Positions 45,511 through 54,442 are shown, counted from the stretch's first letter. The stretch: DNA of 64,000 nt from Echinicola strongylocentroti (GCF_003260975.1 NZ_CP030041.1:5521501-5585500); one strand, 5' to 3'. Translations and numbers: made by a program. The notes: generated by a model from the sequence alone, not told the origin.

Positions 45511-45687
45511 GCTTTAACCCGGATTATGCGTTGGGAATCGTAGTGAGAGCTGAAAGTGCAAGAAAATCAGTTAGTTTGGAGGCATTAGCGTAGCACCGCT
45601 ACGGTTATGCCGAAAACTAAAGTGAAACGACTGATTTTGAAGCAGTTTAAGGTCGCAACAGATAGGCTAATGCATATTCCGGGTTTA
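45511..45687 (+). repeat. MITE-like repeat, copy C (full length)
   Basis: Near-identical to copy A over the whole element; the left end reads AACCCGGATTATGCGTTGGG and the right end GCTAATGCATATTCCGGGTT. It ends five bases from the stop of the SGNH hydrolase gene. Confidence 0.85.
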
Positions 45688-45692
45688 CTTAT

Positions 45693-47165
45693 TTATCTCG
45701 GAAGGTCGTTGCCAATATAGGCATTGGGGTTTACTTGTGGGATATTGGCTCCCCATTTGGCGTTGATCATTTCGATGACCAAGTTGGTAATAAAGGCATT
45801 TGCACGGCCATTTGGATGGACACCATCTACCGAAAACCCACCACTAGGTGGAGTGATGCTGGCATTTAGTGTGACTCCTCCTGCATTGATCTTTCCGTCA
45901 GCCACCTGGTCAAAGAATGCCGCAGCATCCACCAAAACCAACCGCTCGGAATTAGCGTTTACAGCGGCAGTGATCAGCTCGTTGAAGGTGGTTATTTTTT
46001 CGTTGATCTCCGTTTGTTCATCGGGAATCAGTACAAACTCGTCTTCGACTGGAAAGTTAACGCCTCTCTGGCTATTGGCGTTTTCTTGGGACGTCGGATC
46101 CAGTGCTTGTGCTAGGGGCAAAGTGGTCTTGTCCTCTACTGTACTTTGACGAATGGAAGGCAAACCCAGTGAACTAAGATCGGTCAGGCTTTCGTCTTCC
46201 ATGACAAAGGCATTGGGGCCTGCTGAGAAATGAATAGTCCTGTACTCCTGTTCCTCCTCTGTGATCAGGCCTCCTGACGCAGCTTGTTGCAGTCCTCCAT
46301 TGTAAAGGGCGTATCCGTTGTTTGCTTCGTCTGCCTGTGCTTGAGTAAGGGGGATGGCGTTGTAGGGGACAAGATTAAAATACGGTAGGTTCCCAAAAGC
46401 AGGAATGTTCATGACCACTCCGTTTGATGAGGGGCTGGCTTGGAGTAATGCTCCCAAAGCGGCCGAAAGCCATGTTTGAAAATCTTCATCAGAGGTAAGG
46501 ATTTGTGGGTTTGAGGCACCACTTACGGCGTAGCCTAATACGTCGTTGGCTCCCAACCAAAAGCTAAAAAACGTCCCGCCGTCAGCCAAGGCTCCAGCAG
46601 CATCTCCGATGATCGTGGACTGGCCGGGATTACTGGCAAACCGGGCATAGAGCGGAGAATAAGCAGGGTTTTGGGCACTCGCAGGACCACCGGCCAGTGG
46701 TGTGAGCGCTTGGCCAAGAGTGATGCCTGGTACGCCAAAGTTATTCAAGGCAGTCTTGTCACCGGTATAGGGAGTAGGGAGGTCTCCTGGGCCAATAGGA
46801 GCAGGGGCGATGGCGCCAGTCTCAGGGTTGGTCGTTAGGATAAGTCGCCCCAAAGGTCCGTTGTCTCCCATGGCAAAAAATCCATTTTCAGAATCTATAT
46901 CCGGTACATTGAAGGCTCCGCCGCCAGCCCCCTCGAGCTGTCCAGCCAAAATCACGGCAAAGGAGTTGTCTTGTGCCCTGTCATAAAGTGCTCCGTCCAT
47001 CAGGCCAGCGGTAAGGGAGTTCCCTACGGCAACGTACTTGGAAAAATCTGCATTCCCCGCCTCTGGTTCATTGGTGGGCAGTGCCGGGAAATCGTACTGG
47101 CAAGCGCTTAACAACAGGCCTGCCATTAATATATAGGTGGGTTTATATAATAGCTTCATGGTCAT
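45693..47165 (-). CDS. SGNH/GDSL-type lipoprotein hydrolase
   Basis: A 490-residue lipoprotein (LLSAC, Cys22) of the SGNH esterase/lipase fold. Block I is VAVGNSLTAG with nucleophile Ser50, block III is WLGANDVLG with Asn207, block V is VDGVHPNG with Asp447 and His450, so the catalytic set is complete. A second ATG at 47159 is an alternative start. It starts five bases after the TonB receptor stop and is surely co-expressed, suggesting that it de-esterifies the ligand imported by that receptor. The substrate is unknown. Confidence 0.88.
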   Translation of the reverse strand: MTMKLLYKPTYILMAGLLLSACQYDFPALPTNEPEAGNADFSKYVAVGNSLTAGLMDGALYDRAQDNSFAVILAGQLEGAGGGAFNVPDIDSENGFFAMGDNGPLGRLILTTNPETGAIAPAPIGPGDLPTPYTGDKTALNNFGVPGITLGQALTPLAGGPASAQNPAYSPLYARFASNPGQSTIIGDAAGALADGGTFFSFWLGANDVLGYAVSGASNPQILTSDEDFQTWLSAALGALLQASPSSNGVVMNIPAFGNLPYFNLVPYNAIPLTQAQADEANNGYALYNGGLQQAASGGLITEEEQEYRTIHFSAGPNAFVMEDESLTDLSSLGLPSIRQSTVEDKTTLPLAQALDPTSQENANSQRGVNFPVEDEFVLIPDEQTEINEKITTFNELITAAVNANSERLVLVDAAAFFDQVADGKINAGGVTLNASITPPSGGFSVDGVHPNGRANAFITNLVIEMINAKWGANIPQVNPNAYIGNDLPR

Positions 47166-47170
47166 GGGGT

Positions 47171-50059
47171 TTAATTGAGAAGTTCGTCAAAGGTGATGCT
47201 TACATAATAAATGGCGCCGATGGAAGGTCCTCCAAAATTGAGGAAATAGCGCTCGTTAAGGATGTTGGATCCACCAAGCTTGATGATGGATTTCCAGTCT
47301 TTGACCTTGTAGTTTATCTGTGCATCGATGGTGCCTACCTGCGGTACTTCCCCGGCAGCAAAAGAGGATTCCCAGCGAAAAGCCGTTTGGTATCTGTAGG
47401 TGACATTGAACCCTAATTTTTCAGTCAATTTTCTATTGGCAAAGATAAGGTTAAACTTATGTTCTGGAGTATTGAAGTCCGAGAGGAAGCCTTCTTCTAT
47501 ATCCGTCAATAGCTTATTATAATTGTAATTGCCGCTGAAAGTATAGTTTTTAGGCAGGTTGTAGGTGATTCCGATGGCGGCACCATTGGCTTTTACGCTA
47601 TTGCCTACCAGATTGGTATAAGTCTGGAACGTGTTCTCTTGGCCAGGAGTGGTGACAGGAGTCAATAAAGATGGTGCATTGACCGCATTGATGGCCGCTT
47701 GGTCGCTGTTTATCGGGTTAGGGTAGACTGGTCCGGGGGCTTTCCTGACAGCGGTTTGTGTGATGAAATCATTGTAGATATTATAGTAATAAGCGAAGTC
47801 TATCAAGAGTCTATTGTCGGCAAGCAAGCCCTTGTAGCCGACCTCGAAGGATTTGACCTGCTCAGGTCTCAGGTCTGGAAGGTCGTTGACAGGAACGAGC
47901 TCTGCAGTAGCTTCCGGGGGTACGGGGCTCAGTCCTTCACCTACTTTGGCGATATAATTGTTTACTGAGGCCAAGGAAAAGGCATTTTCGAAGATTTGAT
48001 ATTTTTCACGATAATAGGGCAGTCCACCAAGTAATCTAGCAGAGACCACATTCAGGTCAATATGCTGTCCTTGGGTGGTCGGCATTCTGAAACCTGTTTG
48101 ATATGAAAAACGGATGTTGCTGTTTCCTTGGGTAAATACGGCAGCAAAACGGGGGTTGAACTGTCCCTTGAAATTTTCATTTTTGTCAAAACGGATGGAG
48201 GCCATAAGTTTAAGCTTGTCATCCAGGACTTTTTTGGCCCCTTGGGCAAAGGCACCGTACTCCGAAATAGTGATGTCATTACCTGCTACATCAGCGAAGA
48301 TGGTCCCATTTGAGCGCAGTTCATAGAGTCGGTAACTGGCACCAGCCTGCAGGTCCATGAAGTCAACTTCATTTTTGAAATTGTACTGTCCTTCAGCCAT
48401 GTACATTCTAGACCGGTCATTGAAGAGAGAACCTTCCGGGATATAGTCAGATTTGATCTGTTCAGATGTTGAGTTGAATTCCTCCGAACCGGGTAGGAAG
48501 CGTCCTTGGTCTGCGACTCCCCGGGCAGCTTGGTGGGCGGCAGCTTGCTGTTCGGTAGTGCCCTGTGTGCCGGGGGCTACACCTTGCTGGGCGAGTGCTC
48601 CCATATAGGCCAAGGTGTATTCTCCAAACCAAGTGGAATTGTCCTTCCAAGTATCGTTAATGCGTACACCTGTAAGGTCTGCAATGAATGATTTGCCTGA
48701 ATTTTCCCGTGTAGTATATCCCCGTAGGAAAAAATTATCTCCAGTCAATTCCAATTTGTGTTGCGAGATTTCAAATTCAGAAAGGGAGTACCGTTGGGAT
48801 CCTGTGTAAACAGAAGTGCCAGAACCATAGTTTAAGGTGTAGGAGAGTTCCAAAAAGTCATTGATTCGATAGTGCAGGGCGCCGTTAAATTTGTAAGCAG
48901 CAGCGCCGTAATCTACGAGGTTGGACTCTTCGTATCCCGTTCTGGAGACCACTTGGTCAGGAATACTGGGGAGATAGCCGTCTATGCCCAATGCCGCTGC
49001 ATTTTGTTGAATTGTACTTACGTTGCGTAGTAGCCCAATATTATTGGACACTTCATCGCCAAAGATATGTACTCGATTGGCGCCAGGGTTAAAGGGCAAG
49101 TCGCCTTGACTTCTGGCGTTGAGGTCGGTCATATCCGTGCCGTACCAGTCTTTTGCCCGCATAAATGACCCGTTGAGCTTAAATGCCCACTTATTGTTGA
49201 AGGCCTTGGCATAACGGATGGCCCCTTCGTACATCGGTTGGGCGCTTTGAGGTTCTCCTTCACGTCCATTGATATGGTTGAAGCCTTGTTTGTAAAAAGC
49301 GCTCAGGCCTTGGTAATCAAATGGGTTTTTGCTGTTGACCAGAAGGATGCCATTGAAGGCATTGGGGCCATACAGGGCAGAAGAAGCACCTGGGATAAAT
49401 TCTATCCTCTCCACGTCGAGTTCAGAAGGCCCATTCAAGTTGCTGATGGGGAAGTTCAGTGCTGGCGCTTGGGTATCCATGCCATCGGTAAGCTGTACAA
49501 AACGGGTGTTGCCAGTGGAATTAAACCCTCGCGCATTGATGATTTGGAAATTGATGGAAGATGTGGTGACATCTACTCCTTTGAGGTTGGCGATGGCCTT
49601 GTAATAGCTATCGCTTGCCGTCTCTCTGATGCTGAGGATGTCCATTTGTTCGATGGAAACTGGCGAAGTAAGGATGCTTTCTTCCACCCTGGAAGCAGAG
49701 ACGACCACTTCTTGTCCTAGCAAGGTCTGTTCTTCCAATTGTATTGCCAGGTCAACGGTTTTTGCGGAGTTGACATGGATTTCCTGACTGGTGTATCCAA
49801 CCATGGACACCACCAATGTAAGGGGTGGAGCCTGTTGGACTTCTAAGTGGAAATTACCGTCCAGGTCTGTGACGGTACCAACTACTTTTCCTTTGACAAG
49901 GATATTTACGCCGATGAGGGTCTCTTGGGTGCCTGCATCTTTTACGGTGCCTTGGATTGTCGTGGATTCTTGGGCCATGGCCATGGTTCCTCCGATTTGG
50001 CACAGTGCAAAAAATAAAACCACCTGCAAAGAGATCCATTTAGGTAGTGCTTTCTTCAT
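47171..50059 (-). CDS. TonB-dependent outer-membrane receptor with CarboxypepD_reg domain
   Basis: A 962-residue outer-membrane transporter. Signal peptide ends at AMA-Q (about residue 29); residues 33-115 are a CarboxypepD_reg-like domain ('IQGTVKDAGTQETLIGVNIL', 'DLDGNFHLEV'), then a plug domain (about 125-240, 'VERIEFIPGASSALYGPNAF') and a 22-strand barrel. No SusD-like lipoprotein is adjacent; instead the SGNH hydrolase follows. This one-receptor-one-hydrolase layout suggests uptake of an ester-linked or lipidic ligand, which is inference. A 7-4-7 inverted repeat precedes the gene. Confidence 0.92.
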   Translation of the reverse strand: MKKALPKWISLQVVLFFALCQIGGTMAMAQESTTIQGTVKDAGTQETLIGVNILVKGKVVGTVTDLDGNFHLEVQQAPPLTLVVSMVGYTSQEIHVNSAKTVDLAIQLEEQTLLGQEVVVSASRVEESILTSPVSIEQMDILSIRETASDSYYKAIANLKGVDVTTSSINFQIINARGFNSTGNTRFVQLTDGMDTQAPALNFPISNLNGPSELDVERIEFIPGASSALYGPNAFNGILLVNSKNPFDYQGLSAFYKQGFNHINGREGEPQSAQPMYEGAIRYAKAFNNKWAFKLNGSFMRAKDWYGTDMTDLNARSQGDLPFNPGANRVHIFGDEVSNNIGLLRNVSTIQQNAAALGIDGYLPSIPDQVVSRTGYEESNLVDYGAAAYKFNGALHYRINDFLELSYTLNYGSGTSVYTGSQRYSLSEFEISQHKLELTGDNFFLRGYTTRENSGKSFIADLTGVRINDTWKDNSTWFGEYTLAYMGALAQQGVAPGTQGTTEQQAAAHQAARGVADQGRFLPGSEEFNSTSEQIKSDYIPEGSLFNDRSRMYMAEGQYNFKNEVDFMDLQAGASYRLYELRSNGTIFADVAGNDITISEYGAFAQGAKKVLDDKLKLMASIRFDKNENFKGQFNPRFAAVFTQGNSNIRFSYQTGFRMPTTQGQHIDLNVVSARLLGGLPYYREKYQIFENAFSLASVNNYIAKVGEGLSPVPPEATAELVPVNDLPDLRPEQVKSFEVGYKGLLADNRLLIDFAYYYNIYNDFITQTAVRKAPGPVYPNPINSDQAAINAVNAPSLLTPVTTPGQENTFQTYTNLVGNSVKANGAAIGITYNLPKNYTFSGNYNYNKLLTDIEEGFLSDFNTPEHKFNLIFANRKLTEKLGFNVTYRYQTAFRWESSFAAGEVPQVGTIDAQINYKVKDWKSIIKLGGSNILNERYFLNFGGPSIGAIYYVSITFDELLN

Positions 50060-50087
50060 GTTATTATTGGGTTTGTTTCGCTAATTG

Positions 50088-50105
50088 CTTTTAGCCATCT
50101 AAAAG
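50088..50105. promoter_or_regulatory. Small inverted repeat upstream of the TonB receptor
   Basis: CTTTTAG-CCAT-CTAAAAG, 29 bases ahead of the receptor ATG; could be an operator or leader hairpin. Confidence 0.3.
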
Positions 50106-50204
50106 ACTAATCGCCTAGTTAATATAAGGTAAAAAATTAATTATACCGGGTGTGTATGGGATAATTTTAGGGTTAAAGGTGATGATTTAATATAAGGAGG
50201 ACAC

Positions 50205-50240
50205 AAAAAAGGCAGTCAATGTGTTCATTGGCTGCCTTTT
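50205..50240 (-). terminator. gldC terminator
   Basis: Stem AAGGCAGTCAATG / CATTGGCTGCCTT (one G-T pair) with A run giving Ts on the minus strand, 30 bases beyond the gldC stop. Confidence 0.75.
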
Positions 50241-50269
50241 GTGAAAAGCTGAAAGTGACTTTTTTACGC

Positions 50270-50611
50270 TTACTTTGCTTTATTATTTTCTTCATTGACA
50301 TGCTTCACCAAGCGGTCACAGAGTTCCTTGATTTCTTCGGACATATATTCATCACCAGTGCTGTTAAGGATGGTCTGTCCCATGCCTCCCAAAATATCGA
50401 TATAAAACCGCTTCATTTCAACCACAGACATATCATCTGTCCATAGGTCTATTCTCAAAGTGCTGTGATTAAGGTTGTCCCAAACATTTAGGCTGATGCT
50501 TTTGGTTTCTTCTGCACCTTCACTTTCCTTGTCGGTAGCGTCCCATGTTATGGTTTTTGGCAGGCTCTTTTCGTCTAAGTCAATGGTGAACTTTATCTCA
50601 GAATTTTTCAT
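50270..50611 (-). CDS. gldC: Gliding motility protein GldC
   Basis: A 113-residue soluble protein of the GldC family, found in Bacteroidetes with gliding motility / type IX secretion though its exact job is unclear. 'SEIKFTIDLDEKSLPKTITW', 'SISLNVWDN', 'LRIDLWTDDMSVVEMKRFYI' and the C-terminal 'MSEEIKELCDRLV' align with GldC along its length. ATG 50611 is the first ATG; a TTG 12 bases upstream would add four residues. No other gld genes are in the window, as is usual. Confidence 0.85.
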   Translation of the reverse strand: MKNSEIKFTIDLDEKSLPKTITWDATDKESEGAEETKSISLNVWDNLNHSTLRIDLWTDDMSVVEMKRFYIDILGGMGQTILNSTGDEYMSEEIKELCDRLVKHVNEENNKAK

Positions 50612-50690
50612 GTGCTCATTCAATTTTAAAGTGCAAAACTACAAAACAATGTTTGGAGTTCCTTTTAAAAGAGGTATAAAACTAAATTTC

Positions 50691-50698
50691 TATATTTG
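50691..50698 (+). promoter_or_regulatory. -7 promoter element close to the DUF2147 start
   Basis: TATATTTG ends six bases before the ATG at 50705, so the transcript would be leaderless or nearly so. The -33 partner is not clear. Confidence 0.35.
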
Positions 50699-50704
50699 CT
50701 TACT

Positions 50705-51154
50705 ATGAAGAGACTTGATAAAGTACTGATAGTTGGTTTTTTAGCCCAGTTTGTGGTGGTAGGGTCTGCCCTTGCCCAGGCAGATAAAATTGTGGGGGAA
50801 TGGAGGACCACCGATCAAAAAGCCAAAGTAAAGATCACCAAGGAAAAGACCGGCTATGCGGGAAGGATCGTTTGGCTTAAGTCCGTGCAAGACGGGAATT
50901 CGACACCCCTGGATGCTGATAACAAAGATCCAGCACTAAGGGACCGGCCTATTTTGGGAATCAATATCATCGAGGGACTACAGTATGATGAAGGGGAATG
51001 GAATGAAGGGGAACTGTATGATCCAGAAAGTGGAAAGACGTACGATTGCCTAGCAAGGTTTGAAGAAGATGAGGATCAGCTTGAGATCAGGGGATACTTG
51101 GGTATGCCCACTTTTGGCAGGTCAGTTTTCTGGGAGCGGGTTGAGCATAAGTGA
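50705..51154 (+). CDS. DUF2147 exported protein
   Basis: A 149-residue periplasmic protein (signal peptide ending ALA-Q) with the DUF2147 lipocalin-like beta domain: 'DKIVGEWRTTDQKAKVKITK', 'GYAGRIVWLK', 'GLQYDEGEWNEGELYDPESG', 'LEIRGYLGMPTFGRSVFWER'. Function unknown; members are common in Bacteroidetes and Proteobacteria. I use ATG 50705. It is divergent from gldC and converges with the AHSA1 gene. Confidence 0.88.
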   Translation: MKRLDKVLIVGFLAQFVVVGSALAQADKIVGEWRTTDQKAKVKITKEKTGYAGRIVWLKSVQDGNSTPLDADNKDPALRDRPILGINIIEGLQYDEGEWNEGELYDPESGKTYDCLARFEEDEDQLEIRGYLGMPTFGRSVFWERVEHK

Positions 51155-51252
51155 TTCAGGCCTTCCAAAATCGGGTCTAGGAATGCCTAAGATGCCATTA
51201 AGTTCTTCAGGAGCGAAGCAATCTTTATATATGGAATCGCGGGGGATGAAAA

Positions 51253-51297
51253 GAACTGATCGCCAATGCTGGATAGTTATAATTGGTCGATCAGTTC
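51253..51297. terminator. Hairpin between convergent genes
   Basis: GAACTGATCG / CGATCAGTTC with further pairing (CCAAT/ATTGG, slightly offset) around a 15-base loop, between DUF2147 and the AHSA1 gene. No strong T run. Confidence 0.45.
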
Positions 51298-51318
51298 TAT
51301 CGCTTATAGTTCATGGAA

Positions 51319-51822
51319 TTATTTTACGCTTTTTTCCAGCAGAGCTTCCAGCTGTTCCAACGTCTGTGTCAACCCTTCTTGCATGCCCATCTGCACGACT
51401 ACTTCAAGGTCTTCCAGTGAGCTGTAACTGATCAGGATGTCCACCTCAGTGGTGTCTGCTGAATTGCTGAAGTTGACTTTCCAATTTCCTTGGGGGAGAT
51501 CCGGGTTGGGTTTTCCGTTTTCGTCACAGAAATAGTCCGCCGCCGTATAGTGTTCCAAACGCTGGATACGCTGAAAATCAAATCGGCTCCAGTGCTCTTC
51601 ACCTTCAGGGCTGATCATGGCAAAGAGCCAATTGCCTCCTTCGGAAAAGTCCATGTGCTTGGTTTTTGCCTTGTAGGGTTCAGGGGCAAACCATTGGTCC
51701 AATAATTCGCTTTTGGTAAAGCAGTCCCATACTTGTTGGCGGGCCGCAGCAAATTCCTTTTTGATCGTCATGGTGTTGGCTTCTTTGTTTACAATGAAGT
51801 CAAATGCGAGTTTTGTTTTCAT
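51319..51822 (-). CDS. SRPBCC/AHSA1-family protein
   Basis: A 167-residue START-like (AHSA1) protein with 'ARQQVWDCFTKSELLDQWFA' at the start and a hydrophobic ligand cavity fold; ends in 'QEGLTQTLEQLEALL'. Usual partners are ArsR regulators, exactly as here: its start overlaps the ArsR stop by four bases. The role of these pairs is mostly unknown (stress or lipid-like ligand binding). Confidence 0.9.
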   Translation of the reverse strand: MKTKLAFDFIVNKEANTMTIKKEFAAARQQVWDCFTKSELLDQWFAPEPYKAKTKHMDFSEGGNWLFAMISPEGEEHWSRFDFQRIQRLEHYTAADYFCDENGKPNPDLPQGNWKVNFSNSADTTEVDILISYSSLEDLEVVVQMGMQEGLTQTLEQLEALLEKSVK

Positions 51823-52145
51823 GGTTTTTTATGGTTGAGTTTAGCAATAAGATTATCCAATTGTCCAAAGCGGCATTCCCAGATTTTTCTAAACTGCTCC
51901 AGCCATTGGTCGATTTCTTTCATTTTGTCCACTTTAATTTCATAGAAGACTTCCCTGCCTTTTTGGTTGGAATCAATCAACTCACATTCTTGAAGTACTT
52001 GAAGGTGCTTGGAGATGGTAGGCCGAGCAGCTTCGAAGTTTTCGGCAATTGATCCGGCTGTCATGGTCTGAGCGGCAAGAAGCAGCAGTATTGCCCTTCG
52101 GGTGGGGTCAGCTATAGCTTGGAAAGGATCGCGTCTGAGTTTCAT
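51819..52145 (-). CDS. ArsR-family transcriptional regulator
   Basis: A 108-residue winged-helix repressor ('FQAIADPTRRAILLLLAAQT', 'TAGSIAENFEAARPTISKHL', 'GREVFYEI'). No metal-binding Cys box (ELCVCD type) is present, so it belongs to the non-metal subgroup that pairs with AHSA1 proteins. First gene of a two-gene operon, likely self-regulated. Confidence 0.93.
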   Translation of the reverse strand: MKLRRDPFQAIADPTRRAILLLLAAQTMTAGSIAENFEAARPTISKHLQVLQECELIDSNQKGREVFYEIKVDKMKEIDQWLEQFRKIWECRFGQLDNLIAKLNHKKP

Positions 52146-52596
52146 TTTAGTTCAATGAGAATTAATGTAGCCATTTGACTACTAATATAAGTGTAGTTAT
52201 TTGGCTACGCAAATTATTGTGCTAATTATAGATGATATTGGTAAAAAGTACTAGGATAATAATCAACGAGATCTCTAGCAAGGAGTAGTAAGTCACCGTT
52301 TGATGTTGGTCCAAAATTTGATTATACGCTTTCTTGCCAGTAGTTTTTATTTCTCGCGGAACGCACAGAAAACCCAGAATGAAACAACGCTTTTCTGAGG
52401 TTTCTGTGAGCACCTATTTTATATCTCTGTGATTACTGGTATCATTGCGGATATACATAATCCAAAAAAATCATAGCGATATAGATTAGTGAAATTACCG
52501 ATATTATTTGACGGTTTTTATGGGAAATTGTCAGGGCAAACGGATGTAATATATTGGGTTTAGTGTAGGCATAGCAATCATCCATGCCGCTGGCAC
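52146..52596. other. Intergenic region, no supported gene
   Basis: Between the ArsR gene and the acetyltransferase. A 63-codon minus-strand frame (52222-52413) has a hydrophobic end but no signal, no good start context and no recognisable family; I do not count it as a gene. Confidence 0.45.
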
Positions 52597-53178
52597 TCAA
52601 GTATTGAAAGTAGTTTTCCGGTCTTTTTCATTTAGTTTTCTGATCACTTTGGCGGGATTGCCCACGGCCAGTGTATCTGCTGGAATATCCTTGGTGACTA
52701 CTGCTCCTGCACCAATGACCGCTCGGTCGCCGATGGTCACTCCGGGACAGATGGTGACATGGCCACCGATCCAGCATTCTTCGCCTATGGTGACGGGGCG
52801 ACAGTCTTCCCATTCTCTTCTTTCTTCGACTTGGAGAGGATGTCTGGCGGTATAGATATGTACGCCTGGCGCCAGGAGGGTCTTTCTGCCAATGGTCACT
52901 TTTGCCCCGTCCAAAATGACAGCGTCAAAGTTGATGAATACACCGTCCCCGGCATGGATGTTTTGACCATAATCGCAGTGAAATGGAGGCTCTAGGTGAA
53001 GGTTTTTGGCAGAATTGGGGCATAGTTCGTTGATGGTGTCCTGAAAATTGTCGGTATAGTATTCCGTGACATTGAGCTTGTGCAGGATGCGTTTGACATT
53101 TTTTCTGATAGCGATCATTTGCTCACAATGCGCATCATAAGGCTCTCCGGCCATCATTTTTTCCATTTCTGTTTTCAT
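52597..53178 (-). CDS. Sugar O-acetyltransferase (maltose/galactoside acetyltransferase family)
   Basis: A 193-residue left-handed beta-helix acetyltransferase (LacA/Maa/NodL type). The N-terminal 'TEMEKMMAGEPYDAHCEQMI' is the Mac domain, then 'PPFHCDYGQNIHAGDGVFIN' and the catalytic His in 'IYTARHPL', followed by hexapeptide repeats ('IGGHVTICPGVTIGDRAVIG'). Start ATG 53178. Acts on maltose, glucose or oligosaccharides with acetyl-CoA. Stands alone. Confidence 0.92.
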   Translation of the reverse strand: MKTEMEKMMAGEPYDAHCEQMIAIRKNVKRILHKLNVTEYYTDNFQDTINELCPNSAKNLHLEPPFHCDYGQNIHAGDGVFINFDAVILDGAKVTIGRKTLLAPGVHIYTARHPLQVEERREWEDCRPVTIGEECWIGGHVTICPGVTIGDRAVIGAGAVVTKDIPADTLAVGNPAKVIRKLNEKDRKTTFNT

Positions 53179-53202
53179 GGTATCCAAAGGTGTAAGGTTG
53201 AA

Positions 53203-53371
53203 CCCGGTTTATGCATTAGGAATCGTGATGAGGTTTGAAACTACAAGAAAATCAGGCTGTTTGGAGATTGAGGCATAGCACCGCTATGGTGAAATCGAAA
53301 ACAGCAGCGAAGCGACTGATTTTGAAGTAGGTTCATACCGCAATAGATAGGCTAATGCATATTCCGGGTTG
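53203..53371 (+). repeat. MITE-like repeat, copy D (diverged full length)
   Basis: Left end AACCCGGTTTATGCATTAGG, right end GGCTAATGCATATTCCGGGT, interior diverged ('CATAGCACCGCTATGGTGAA' hairpin, 'CAGCAGCGAAGCGACTGATT'). It begins about 25 bases upstream of the acetyltransferase start. Confidence 0.8.
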
Positions 53372-53504
53372 AATGTGTATGGGTAAGTGTCAAAATTAGG
53401 GGGTATATAATATTGGTCGAAAAACACAAAGGTTTCACCAGTGGGTGTAAAGATCCCATCTATACGTACAGGGTATATGGATTACGGAATTTGCCCTATT
53501 GTGC

Positions 53505-53575
53505 ACTATGAACCTAATGTGGTTATCAAATAAGTTAGCTACGTTAATTTCTCAACGACTTAGATTCCGGGTTTA
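53505..53575 (+). repeat. Interspersed repeat family 4, copy 2
   Basis: 'CTAATGTGGTTATCAAATAA', 'GTTAGCTACGTTA' and 'TCTCAACGACTTAGATTCCG' parallel the block at 30.66-30.75 kb, both ending in a CCGGGTT-like MITE terminus. Confidence 0.6.
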
Positions 53576-53748
53576 AGGTAGGGAAATCGCTATTAAACTA
53601 TTAATAAAGAGATGTCAGCCTGAGCGGAGTCGAAGGCTAGACGTTGGACCTCGACTCTACCTGGTGGAGGATAGACAGGTCCGCTCGGTCTGACTCTTTT
53701 TGCCTGAATTAAATAACTTTATGGGGATAAAAGCGATTTCCCTAGGGT

Positions 53749-54114
53749 TTAAGGCTCGCGGAGTATTTTTTCCATTTTTTTGCCTTTGGCGAGTTCATCC
53801 ACTAGTTTGTCCAGGTACCGTAATTGCTGTGTCAGTGGATTTTCGATTTCCTCTACACGGTAGCCACAGATGAGGCCTTTGATCATGTGGGCATTTGGAT
53901 GTATGGTGGCTTGAGAGAAGAATTCTTTAAAGGTGCTTTTTTCATTTATCAACCGATTAATATCTTGATCGTTAAAACCCGTTAGCCAGGTGATGACTTG
54001 GTGCAGTTCCTCTTTGGTTCTGCCTTTTTTCTCCACTTTGGTAAGGTAATGGGGGTAAACCGAGGCAAAAGTCATCTTTGCAATGCGTTCGTTTTGTTTT
54101 TCAGAGGTTTGCAT
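53749..54114 (-). CDS. DUF2200 protein
   Basis: A 121-residue soluble protein matching DUF2200: 'ERIAKMTFASVYPHYLTKVE', 'GRTKEELHQVITWLTGF', 'FFSQATIHPNAHMIKGLICG', 'LRYLDKLVDELAKGKKMEKI'. Function unknown; the family is widespread in Firmicutes and Bacteroidetes. Monocistronic. Confidence 0.88.
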   Translation of the reverse strand: MQTSEKQNERIAKMTFASVYPHYLTKVEKKGRTKEELHQVITWLTGFNDQDINRLINEKSTFKEFFSQATIHPNAHMIKGLICGYRVEEIENPLTQQLRYLDKLVDELAKGKKMEKILREP

Positions 54115-54442
54115 AAAAAAGAACTTATTGGTGAAAACATTTTGAATAAGTAAATTATCATCAAATATAATTCCATTTTTTGATTGTATACAACCCTGTT
54201 AGGGACTCCGTGTTGTAGGGGGGATGGTCCGTTGTTACTATCGATAGAGACGATTGGTTGAGATGAATTGCAGTGACTCAGTCCAACGCGCTTCCAAGCT
54301 GTTAGAGCCGTTATGGGGTTTTTAGGGCAAAACCATGGAAAGAGGAACAATATCCTGGACCAAAACTGCTAAAGGAACGTATGTTTAAAGAATAAAAGAA
54401 AATGGGTATCTTTCCAGTAATATAGGTGCAACGAAATCAACT
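54115..54442. other. Divergent intergenic region, nothing notable
   Basis: Between DUF2200 (-) and DUF4230 (+). No repeat or stable hairpin found; must hold both promoters. Confidence 0.4.

Larger units (their letters stand above)
44501..45692. other. 1.2-kb gene-free region: candidate small RNA, palindromes and repeats
   Basis: No frame here has coding character. From left: a promoter-terminator pair without an ORF (44586-44797), a partial family-2 repeat (about 44855-44965), a group of strong palindromes (45052-45451) and MITE copy C up to the SGNH hydrolase stop. Confidence 0.6.
53179..53748. other. Gene-free stretch with MITE copy D and other repeats
   Basis: Holds MITE copy D, a family-4 block, and near 53610-53695 the arms 'CAGCCTGAGCGGAGTCGAAG' and 'CCGCTCGGTCTGAC', a REP-like imperfect inverted repeat. 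No gene supported. Confidence 0.55.

Noticed and set aside
52222..52413. 63-codon minus-strand frame with hydrophobic C-terminus
   Set aside because: No recognisable family, no start context or partner; the composition looks like translated intergenic repeat.
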